Shown here: one piece after another, positions 1 through 7,574 of the stretch
How the letters are laid out: each line of letters opens with the position of its first letter
Numbering within the stretch: the stretch's first letter is position 1
Assembly (NCBI GenBank): GCA_015063165.1
Contig: SUSZ01000015.1
Span: 1 to 44,700 of the forward strand
DNA length: 44,700 bases
Source of the DNA: Thermoplasmata archaeon
GTDB taxonomy: Archaea > Thermoplasmatota > Thermoplasmata > Methanomassiliicoccales > Methanomethylophilaceae
Reading direction: 5' to 3'
Notes under the pieces: generated by a model
The model's database searches: none
The model's input: only the letters and a program-made list of their open reading frames with translations
Told to the model about the DNA's origin: nothing
Made by a program: the position numbers and the translations under genes

Positions 1-8
1 CCATCGGT

Positions 9-51
9 TATACCACAATGGCGGTATAGCTGTCCCGACGTTGATCGGGAC
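9..51. other. Two adjacent short hairpins at the window edge
   Basis: Two inverted repeats lie side by side: TATACC / GGTATA (9-14 and 23-28, 8-nt loop) and a perfect GTCCCGA / TCGGGAC (32-38 and 45-51, 6-nt loop). No open frame covers them. They could be the end of a transcript entering from the left or an operator. The rest of 52-198 shows only the promoter of the next gene. Confidence 0.3.
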
Positions 52-168
52 ATGGCCAGACATACGGGCACCTGGAGAAAGAGCATCAATCGAGGGATGT
101 ATACCATCAAAATCGGGAGTTAGAGTTGCAATACAAATTCAGAACACCGAGCTAACTGCGATAGAATC

Positions 169-178
169 AAAAATATAC
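169..178 (+). promoter_or_regulatory. TATA box of the exonuclease gene
   Basis: An AAAATATACG stretch lies about 25 nt before the ATG at 199 and no Shine-Dalgarno is seen, which fits a leaderless archaeal transcript. Confidence 0.45.
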
Positions 179-198
179 GCCTCTTAATATTCGCAATC

Positions 199-816
199 AT
201 GAGCCCTACGTTCACACTAGACGACATTCCCCCCGACGAGATATACGTCCTCGACACAGAGACCACAGGACTGGACGGGGCGCCGATGGATCTGGTTCTG
301 GACATAGGGATATGCAAGGTCAGCCTCCGCGAAGGCACCGTCGAAGACTGGTACAGCTCCGTCCTCGGATACGACGTCGAATGGTGGGACGACCGCCTTC
401 TGAACTCCTGGATATTCCAGAACTCGGACCTGACGGTGGACGACATAGCTTTCGCCAGGAAGTCCGCCATGCAGGTCATAGACGAGGTGAGGAGGCTTCT
501 GAAGGGCAAGAACGTCACCACCTACAACACAGTCTACGACCTCGGGAAGTTCCTCTACCAGGAGCCTTGGAGCATGAGGGGATGGTTCAACGAGTGCACC
601 GACATCATGAAGGCGGCGACACCGGTGTGCAAGGTCCCCAGCACCCGCGGCTACAGCGACTACCAGTATCCCAGGCTGGAGGTAGCTTACGAGAAGATAA
701 CCGAGGGAGACCCCGCCGGACTCCACGGGAAACAGGACCACAGAGCCCTCTCCGACGCGCGGGCGGCCTCCTGGGTGATGATACAGATGTTCAAGGACGG
801 AACATACCGCCCGTAA
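199..816 (+). CDS. DEDDh-type 3'-5' exonuclease
   Basis: A 205-residue protein of the DnaQ-like RNase T fold. The three exonuclease motifs are visible: DTETTG near residue 19 (motif I), TYNTVYDLGKFL near residue 113 (motif II) and HRALSDA near residue 181, where His-x4-Asp marks the DEDDh subclass. It is close to a bare catalytic domain, with no polymerase or helicase attached. Such enzymes remove nucleotides from 3' ends of DNA or RNA using two metal ions; the substrate cannot be read from sequence. A degenerate paralogue lies at 1333-1911 and an AddAB-like pair follows, so a DNA repair role is a reasonable inference. Ends in TAA. Confidence 0.85.
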   Translation: MSPTFTLDDIPPDEIYVLDTETTGLDGAPMDLVLDIGICKVSLREGTVEDWYSSVLGYDVEWWDDRLLNSWIFQNSDLTVDDIAFARKSAMQVIDEVRRLLKGKNVTTYNTVYDLGKFLYQEPWSMRGWFNECTDIMKAATPVCKVPSTRGYSDYQYPRLEVAYEKITEGDPAGLHGKQDHRALSDARAASWVMIQMFKDGTYRP

Positions 817-826
817 AATCAAGAAG

Positions 827-875
827 TTTTTAAGCAGAGCCTGTAATGACAACACAGGAGTCGCACTAGCTGCGA
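827..875 (+). promoter_or_regulatory. Promoter and leader hairpins of the zinc-ribbon gene
   Basis: A TTTTTAAG element at about 828-836 is a weak TATA candidate. Two small hairpins follow: CCTGT/ACAGG (840-844 and 854-858) and TCGCA/TGCGA (861-865 and 871-875). AGGTTGA just before the ATG at 898 can serve as ribosome binding site. Confidence 0.3.
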
Positions 876-897
876 TCATCCAGGATTAGGTTGAGAA

Positions 898-1323
898 ATG
901 GCCGACAGATACTGTCCTTACTGCGGGGAACTGGTACCTTCCACTTCCCTGACCTGCCCCAAGTGCTACAAGAAGATCCCCAACGTAAAGCCTGAGACGC
1001 GCTCTTCGGAAGGGAGCGGAGGCTCTTCCCCCAAGAGCTCCGGAACCAAGACGAAAGGAGGCACCAGCGACGGAATAGCCCTCCTTCTGGCTATTATCCC
1101 CGGGATCTTCGGCATACTCGGACTGGGAATGATCTACAAGAATCACTCGTCCCGCACGGGAATCATATTCCTCATTTTGGGAATACTGACGTTCATAGTG
1201 ATGCTTCTGATATTCTCGTCCTCGATACCGATACTCAACATCCTGTTCGCGATACCCTTCGGCATCATATACGGGCTGCTGTTCCTCGGGAACATCTTCC
1301 TGACGATTTCGTCGAGAGTCTGA
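898..1323 (+). CDS. Zinc-ribbon membrane protein with TM2-like segment
   Basis: A 141-residue protein. It opens with a zinc ribbon, CPYCGE followed by CPKCYKK (residues 6-26), then a Ser/Gly/Lys-rich linker to about residue 60, then hydrophobic segments at roughly 60-80, 85-105 and 110-135. The GIFGILGLGMIYKNHSSRTG stretch resembles the TM2 family. The ribbon should face the cytoplasm. Function is unknown; such proteins are common in Thermoplasmata and may act as membrane sensors or scaffolds. The start has an AGGTTGA ribosome binding site. The next gene is convergent, 9 nt away. Confidence 0.65.
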   Translation: MADRYCPYCGELVPSTSLTCPKCYKKIPNVKPETRSSEGSGGSSPKSSGTKTKGGTSDGIALLLAIIPGIFGILGLGMIYKNHSSRTGIIFLILGILTFIVMLLIFSSSIPILNILFAIPFGIIYGLLFLGNIFLTISSRV

Positions 1324-1332
1324 CACCGGCTT

Positions 1333-1911
1333 TCAGAAGAGACCGGCGCGGATGAGGGCTGAGAGAACCGAAGCCGACATCTGCGCCCTCTCGAAAGCCC
1401 CTTTTCCTTCCCCGACGCCTGCTATGTCGCCGGGGCACATTATATCATAGGCCTTGCGGAGAGGGTCCACGTTCTCGTCCTCCAAAGCCACAGCCGGGGC
1501 TGGAAGGAATCTGGACATAGACGGGTAGAGAGTCACCAGGCCGTTGAGGTTCCAAGGCTCATAGCAGAGGTACGCCCCGAACGTGCTCACGTTGAACGAG
1601 ATGCATTCCGCTCCGGCGACCGCATCGATGACGCGATCGACGACATCGTCCACCTCGCTGCCCATGTACAAGGTCTCGGCGTTTATACCGTACGTGTCCG
1701 AAAGGTGATCCAAGGACTTCTTTCCGAGGTCGAGGGGATCCTCTTTGATCGATTCCGAGAGAACCGTCTCATAGAAACCGGTCTCGGTGTCGACCTTGCA
1801 GATTGCTATCTGCACTACCTTTCCCCAGGGGAGGCCTCTGGGATCCGTCTCAGCGATCTCCGTTACAAGGATGCCGTCCATAATCACCGTATGCGGAACT
1901 TGAATATCCAT
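1333..1911 (-). CDS. Degenerate paralogue of the DEDDh exonuclease (predicted inactive)
   Basis: A 192-residue protein whose frame matches the exonuclease at 199-816: VVQIAICKV pairs with VLDIGICKV, FNVSTFGAYLCYEPWNLNG with YNTVYDLGKFLYQEPWSMRG, and the C-terminal helix also aligns. The catalytic positions are lost. DTETTG is replaced around TEIAETD, the motif II Asp has become a Phe/Gly context, and the His-x4-Asp of motif III reads Ala-x4-Gln. It is therefore probably a structural or binding protein, or a decaying duplicate, although the frame is intact and ends in TGA. It shares an AT-rich divergent promoter with the addB-like gene. Confidence 0.6.
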   Translation of the reverse strand: MDIQVPHTVIMDGILVTEIAETDPRGLPWGKVVQIAICKVDTETGFYETVLSESIKEDPLDLGKKSLDHLSDTYGINAETLYMGSEVDDVVDRVIDAVAGAECISFNVSTFGAYLCYEPWNLNGLVTLYPSMSRFLPAPAVALEDENVDPLRKAYDIMCPGDIAGVGEGKGAFERAQMSASVLSALIRAGLF

Positions 1912-1933
1912 ATGACGGGTGTATTACAGTCAA

Positions 1934-1944
1934 TTTACTATATT
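1934..1944. promoter_or_regulatory. Shared AT-rich element of a divergent promoter
   Basis: TTTACTATATT sits about 25 nt before the ATG at 1965 (plus strand) and about 25 nt before the start at 1911 (minus strand). It can serve as TATA box for either direction. Confidence 0.45.
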
Positions 1945-1964
1945 CGTAGGACGATTGGCCTACC

Positions 1965-4616
1965 ATGCGGCGTGTGAAGACCATAGACGAGATCTATTCG
2001 GAAGTATCGGACTGCTCTTTGGTGGTGACGAACGACGTCGCCCTCATGACCGCCCTCAACGCCAGGGTGGACAAGCCGATCATAGGCTCGTTCGCGGTGA
2101 CGCCGCAGCACATCGCCAGGATGCTGTCTTCCGAGATCCTCGGGAAGCAGGTCATGAGCGACATCGCCCTTGTGACAGCCATATGCGACGATACCGGCCT
2201 GGACTTCCGCATAGTCCACGGCGAGGTCATGAACATCCGCGAGATAAGGAGATACACCGCTGACGTCCGCAAATATCTGACCACGCGCTCCGCCAAGAAG
2301 GTCTACGACTCCTTCGAGAGCCTCCCTACGCTGGAGAGGGTGATGGCCTCTTTCGATGCCAGCACCAACGGATTCTTCCTGCATCAGCCGGGAGAGGTCG
2401 CTGTGGTCGGGGTGGACCTGTTCAACGACCTGGACAAGCACTTCATCCCTCTGGATTTCAGGGACGTCGACATCTTCGCGTACGGCGAGGAGTACACCAT
2501 CAAAGAGATCCGCCAGGTGGGAAACGACAGGCAGATAGCCGAGAACGTGGCAGACCTGATCACCAGGGAGAACGCCGACGACTGCGCCATAGTGCTGGAC
2601 GCCAGCGGCCAGATAGCCGATTCCATCAGGTCCGCCCTGTACGCCAACGGGATACCGTTCTACAACCGTCTGGACGTGAGAGACCTTGCGCAGATACGCG
2701 ACTATCTCCAGTTCGTCACCCTCGCATTATCCTACGAGACCCTCCGCGTGAAGAACGTCAAGGAGCTGTTCTCGAACTACAACGGGTTCTTCGTGAAAGG
2801 AGTAGAGAGCTACCTCCTGGGAAGGCTGGACCCTTCCGACATGAGGAGCAGGGCCGCGGAGCTCAGGGGCCTTATGAAGAACATCCGCGACATGACCTTC
2901 GGGGAGCTCAGGGACGCCCTCTGCGACAGGCGCGCCAGGATCCAGGTGGGGATAGTCATCATCGACCTCGGCATCAGGGACGAGAGAATCTCGTCGGATC
3001 TGGTGAGCAGGCTGAACTACGCCGTGGAGAACATATCCGACCTGCACCACAACGAGGAGGTCCCCATAGAGGAGAAGAGCGGTGTGCTTCTGGCGGACTG
3101 CAAGAACTCCGTCTTCGTGGACCGTCCTCTGGTCTTCTACGTGGAGATGGACCACAGCTGGGACGTCCAGGTCGCGGGGAAGAGGTACATCGACTCCGAG
3201 GACGAGACGGACAGGAACGTCAAGAAGCTGACCGCCCTGATACAGCAGGGGGAGGCCCGCGTCTACATAGTCAACAGCACCAAGAACGGGAAGCCGGCGC
3301 GCCCGGCTATGGCTTTCGATGATATCATCGGAAAGTCCACCCAGGGGTTCAAAGACATCTGCAGCAGTCTGGTGAACGGCAGATGGTTCAATCCCGGAAA
3401 AGAGGTGCGCACCGAGAGGGGCGAGGAATGCCTGGACGTTGCCGGAAGGATCGTCGGGAAGTTCTCCAAGTCGGCGTTCGACGCCTACTTCTGCTGCCCT
3501 CGCAAATACTTCTACAAGAAGCTGATAAACCTGCCGGATGAGACGCACACCGAGTTCGGAAACCTAGTGCACGAGTTCGCCCAGCTGTACATCTGCTATC
3601 CGGACGTCGTCCAGGAGGTTGGGTTCGAGAACCTCATCGACATCGTCTCGGACAGGTACGCCGGCCTCTCCACGCCTCTGATGACGAGGCTGGACCATGA
3701 CAGGATCGCATGCGCCATGCGCAACATAGCGAAGTACATAGACGCCAGGATTGACAAGGACGTACCGCTGGACCGCCCCTCGGACGAGGCTTATGGCAAC
3801 AGGTTCTTCGACCGCTACGGGCTCGAGTACTGGAGCAGCACCAGCGAGGTCGGGGTCAGCTCCCGCAAGCATCCGATGTACGGCAAGTTCGACGCCTTCT
3901 CCGACGGACTGGTCCTCGATTACAAGACCGGGAAGGCCCAGACAGGGAAGGACATCTGCAAGAAGATGGACACTGACAAGCCGGACAAGTACCCCGAGTT
4001 CCAGCCCATCCTGTACACTATCCTATCCAAGGAGACCGGAGGTAGGGGGGAGATGGAGCTGTTCTACGCCCTGGCGAACGACACCGACTCCCTGGACGAC
4101 TCCTACGACATAAACAACAGCGTACGTAGGGTACGCATCCTGGAAGAGAACCTGTCCGAAGCCATGAGGCAGGACGCCATCCTGGTGAAGAACCTGGTGA
4201 CAACGCTAGCGAAGGATTTCAAAGATAAGGTGCTGACGCTCCTGGAGGCCATCTCGCAGAGCTACGGGAACACCGTGCCCTCCAGATGGAAGGAGGACGA
4301 GGTCATCATCCAAGCGGTCCTGAAAGCCATGAACATGAAGGATGGCGATACGAACAGGAAAAAGGTGAAGGGCGCTATAGGAAAGGTCGCCAAGGAGCTG
4401 GCGGGATTCATGATCAGCGACGAGCGCGTCGTTGAGATCCCGCTGAATGCATGCAACGACTTCTAGGACATGCTGGAGAGGATGCACGATGATGCGGTGA
4501 GATACGCATGCACCAGCTATCCTGCCGAGCCCAGAGGGAACTGCAAGGACTGCGAGTACTTCCCGTTCTGCACCGCGGACATAGTCAAGATCGAAGAGGA
4601 GGATGATGAGGAATGA
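1965..4616 (+). CDS. addB: AddB-like PD-(D/E)XK nuclease with in-frame TAG (probable pyrrolysine readthrough)
   Basis: The frame from ATG 1965 meets TAG at 4464-4466 (codon 834) and continues for 49 more codons to TGA at 4614-4616. The C-terminal nuclease shows GNLVHEF near residue 535 and DYKTG with D652/K654. The 4Fe-4S cluster of AddB and Cas4 nucleases needs one Cys before the domain and C-x2-C-x5-C after it. Here the first is C511 (CCPRKYFY) and the last three are C860, C863 and C869, all beyond the TAG. The extended stop overlaps the next ATG as ATGA, a tight coupling that is lost if translation ends at the TAG. No helicase P-loop is seen in the N-terminal half, as in AddB. The partner is the helicase-nuclease at 4613. 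Protein size is 883 residues if the TAG is decoded. Readthrough is an inference from frame, motif and coupling. Confidence 0.8.
4464..4466 (+). other. In-frame amber codon inside the addB-like gene
   Basis: TAG is codon 834 of an 884-codon frame. It is the only amber codon found at the end of, or inside, a real gene in this window; the others use TGA or TAA. Methanomassiliicoccales are known to encode pyrrolysine and decode some TAG codons. The alternative is a shortened protein lacking the Fe-S cysteines. Confidence 0.7.
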
Positions 4617-7501
4617 GCGAGCTGAACGAGGCCCAGGCGAAGATAGCGCAGCACTCCGAAGGGCTGCTCGTAGTGGACGCCGGACCTGGAACGGGAAAGA
4701 CCCACACCATCGTCCAGCGCTACGTGAACATCATCTCCAAGCCGGACGTCAGGCCGGACGAGGTCATGCTTCTGACCTTCACGAACAACGCCGCAGACGA
4801 GATGGAGGAGCGCATAAAAGGGGAGCTGATGTCCATCGGCAAGTCCAGGATGAACAAGGACGTCAGGGCGATGACCTTCGACGCGTTCTGCCTCTCTGTC
4901 GTGATGGAATACGCAGAGGGCGTGAGCGACTTCTTCGGCTTCAAGGAGAGACTGTCGCGTTCGGCCAGGATGGAGACGAACGAGACCTTGAACAAGCAGT
5001 ACTTCGAGAGGTTCTTCGACGAGTTCAACAACAACCGCGGAGAGGACTACGGAGACTCCGCGGTGGTGCTCTCCCAGAAGTCGGACGACGTCATGGACCT
5101 GTTGTCCAAGCTGATGTCCAAGGGGATCATGCCGCTGAAGAGGGGCTGGTTCGGCATTGACGCCGAGAAGACCGTCAGGGGAGACCTTGTGGCCTTGAGG
5201 GAGGCGCTGACCGAGCTCAACCAGCCGGTCGCCAAGAAGACCAAGGTGACCGACTCCATGGCCAAGAGCATACTGGAGAAGATCAAACCCGAGCTCCGCG
5301 AGAGCGACTTCCCGGACACGTCCATCATGCAGATATCCGAGGAGGACCTGGATTCCGCCGCGATGGAGGACAGGGAGGAGCTCATCGGATACATCCACGA
5401 CATCTATCTGGCCTTCATCCGCAGGAGCATCATGGACAACCGCCTCACCTTCGGCCTCAACGCCATGTTCGCCTTCGTCCTCCTGTACAGCGACGAGAAG
5501 GCCAGGAACGAGAACAAGTTCAGGTACCTGATGATCGACGAGTTCCAGGACACGAACGCCAACCAGCTGATGATCTGCCTGATGATCCTCTCCGAGCCCA
5601 ACCTGTGCGTGGTCGGAGACTGGAAGCAGGGGATATACGGGTTCAGGTACGTCTCCACCGAGAACATCACCGACTTCGAGAAGAGGACCGTGATGTTCAG
5701 AAGGTTCCTCAACGACGACATCATGAGGGTCCGCTTCAGCCTACCCGAGACCACCAGGATCCCGCTGAGCATCAATTACCGCTCGTCGCAGACGGTCATC
5801 GACCATTCGTTCCACTGCCTCGAGCTCAAAGGCACGGAGGATGACGAGATCGACAGAGCCTACCTGGACAAGAACGTGGTCAAGCTCGCCCAGGGAAGAA
5901 CTGACATTGGAGAGGGCGACACCGAGGTCAGGTTCGTTAAAACCGCCCCGGCGGACGAGACCAAGGACGTCATCAGATGCATCAACGAATACCTCTGGTC
6001 CGGGAACTACGAGGTCGTGAAGGGAGAGACGCGCAGGCCTGTCAGAAGGAAGGACATCGCCGTCATATGCAGGTCCGTCAGGTGCTGCCGCATGGTCTAC
6101 GAGGCCGCCGTTGCCGCGAAGATACCCGCCTACCTCCAGGGGGACATACAGGTCATGTCCACCAGAGAGGGAAAGCTGACACTGGCCTGGATACGCTACG
6201 TGAACAACGAGCGCGACGAGAGCGGATACGCCACCATCATGGCCGATATGGGCTGTCCCCTGACAGCCATCAAGCGGGTCAAGGAAAACTATGCCGAGAA
6301 CATCCCGCCGGAGATCGACGCCCAGCGCAAGGAGCTCTACAGGAAGAGGCGCAGGGTCACCGACCTTCTCACGCACCTGTTCTCGTTCTACAACCTGGAC
6401 AACGACATCACCCATGCGATCGTGACCATCCTGTCGCAGGCGCACCGCAGCTCCCTGATGACCCTGTCGGACCTGGCGATGCTCATAGACGAGGACATCC
6501 GCAACGGAACCTCCTACCCGGTGGAGGGGGACATCAACAGCGACGCCGTCACCATCATGACCATGCACAAGTCCAAGGGTCTGGAGTACCCGGTGGTCAT
6601 CATCCCGTACATAGACACGTCCATCATGCCGCCTGTGGTGAGGAGCAGCAGCGAGCTCCTGTACGACGACCTTTACGGCATCAGATGCGTCGGATCCGTC
6701 GGAAGGTTCGGCGGATACTCCAAGATATGCAAATCATGGAGGACGGCGCTGGTGAATGGGGTCCTGAAGAAGGACTACAGCGAGGAGAGGCGCCTGATGT
6801 TCGTGGCGATGTCGCGCGCCAAGCAATACGTCACCGTCATATCCGGACGCCCTTCGTCCTTCATGAAGGGCATGCTCAACGGAGAGGGGTCCAGCATAAA
6901 GGATGTCACGATCCCGCCTGAGGCCAGCATGCAGCCGGTGGCGGACAAGCCCGAGGTCACTGGATACAAGCCCAGAAGGAAGAAGCTGGGGGTCCACGAA
7001 ATCCTCCACCTCAACACTGGGGACGGATGGGAGGCCTCCGAGGACTGCGACGAGTTCTGCAGCAAAGGGATGCAGTACGGAATTGACGTGCACGAAGACG
7101 CCGAAAGGATGTTCATGGGGCTCCCGCTCCAGAGGGACCTCCCCGAGCACGCCGAGATAAAGAAAGTGCTGGACGACACCTCCGGAGCCGATCTCAGATA
7201 CGCGGAGAGGGAGTGCGGCCTTCCGTTCAACGACCTCGACGTCACCCTGAGAGGGGTCATCGACCTGATAGCCGTGTATCCGGACAGGATCGAGATCCAC
7301 GACTACAAGACGGACGAGGTGGACCGCTTCGAGGAGGAGTACAAGATTCAGCTGTCGGTGTACGCCTACTCCGCATCCGGCTTCTACGGCGGCAGGAGAG
7401 CCGAATGCTTCATCGACTACGTCTCGCAAGGACGCTCAGTGAGGTTCGACCCGGTGCCTTTGGACAGGATAAGAGAGAGAATCCTCGAAAGGATAGGGTG
7501 A
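4613..7501 (+). CDS. addA: AddA/RecB-like UvrD-family helicase-nuclease
   Basis: A 962-residue superfamily 1A helicase with a C-terminal PD-(D/E)XK nuclease. Visible motifs: Walker A GPGTGKT (residues 24-30), motif Ia LLTFTNNAADEM, Walker B MIDEFQDTNANQ, motif III VVGDWKQGIYGFR, motif V TIMTMHKSKGLEYP and motif VI EERRLMFVAMSRAKQY. The nuclease residues are D884 (GVIDLI) and D897-Y-K899 with a following QLSVYAY helix. AddAB complexes unwind and resect DNA double-strand ends. Its ATG lies within the ATGA that ends the readthrough form of the addB-like gene, so the two are probably translationally coupled. AddAB is mainly bacterial, so transfer from bacteria is plausible. Ends in TGA. Confidence 0.85.
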   Translation: MSELNEAQAKIAQHSEGLLVVDAGPGTGKTHTIVQRYVNIISKPDVRPDEVMLLTFTNNAADEMEERIKGELMSIGKSRMNKDVRAMTFDAFCLSVVMEYAEGVSDFFGFKERLSRSARMETNETLNKQYFERFFDEFNNNRGEDYGDSAVVLSQKSDDVMDLLSKLMSKGIMPLKRGWFGIDAEKTVRGDLVALREALTELNQPVAKKTKVTDSMAKSILEKIKPELRESDFPDTSIMQISEEDLDSAAMEDREELIGYIHDIYLAFIRRSIMDNRLTFGLNAMFAFVLLYSDEKARNENKFRYLMIDEFQDTNANQLMICLMILSEPNLCVVGDWKQGIYGFRYVSTENITDFEKRTVMFRRFLNDDIMRVRFSLPETTRIPLSINYRSSQTVIDHSFHCLELKGTEDDEIDRAYLDKNVVKLAQGRTDIGEGDTEVRFVKTAPADETKDVIRCINEYLWSGNYEVVKGETRRPVRRKDIAVICRSVRCCRMVYEAAVAAKIPAYLQGDIQVMSTREGKLTLAWIRYVNNERDESGYATIMADMGCPLTAIKRVKENYAENIPPEIDAQRKELYRKRRRVTDLLTHLFSFYNLDNDITHAIVTILSQAHRSSLMTLSDLAMLIDEDIRNGTSYPVEGDINSDAVTIMTMHKSKGLEYPVVIIPYIDTSIMPPVVRSSSELLYDDLYGIRCVGSVGRFGGYSKICKSWRTALVNGVLKKDYSEERRLMFVAMSRAKQYVTVISGRPSSFMKGMLNGEGSSIKDVTIPPEASMQPVADKPEVTGYKPRRKKLGVHEILHLNTGDGWEASEDCDEFCSKGMQYGIDVHEDAERMFMGLPLQRDLPEHAEIKKVLDDTSGADLRYAERECGLPFNDLDVTLRGVIDLIAVYPDRIEIHDYKTDEVDRFEEEYKIQLSVYAYSASGFYGGRRAECFIDYVSQGRSVRFDPVPLDRIRERILERIG

Positions 7502-7544
7502 GACCTCCCGAATCCCCAAAGCGCGTCTAAGCGATTTCGTTAGG

Positions 7545-7552
7545 TTATATAT
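7545..7552 (+). promoter_or_regulatory. TATA box of the P-type ATPase gene
   Basis: TTATATAT lies about 25 nt before the ATG at 7575, with no Shine-Dalgarno near the start, consistent with a leaderless mRNA. Confidence 0.55.
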
Positions 7553-7574
7553 GGGATGACGAAATCGAGACCGC

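Noticed and set aside
4467-4616. Treating the Cys-rich stretch after the TAG as a separate small gene
   Set aside because: It has an ATG at codon 2 of the stretch but no ribosome binding site or promoter, and its cysteines complete the Fe-S motif of the preceding frame, so readthrough explains it better.
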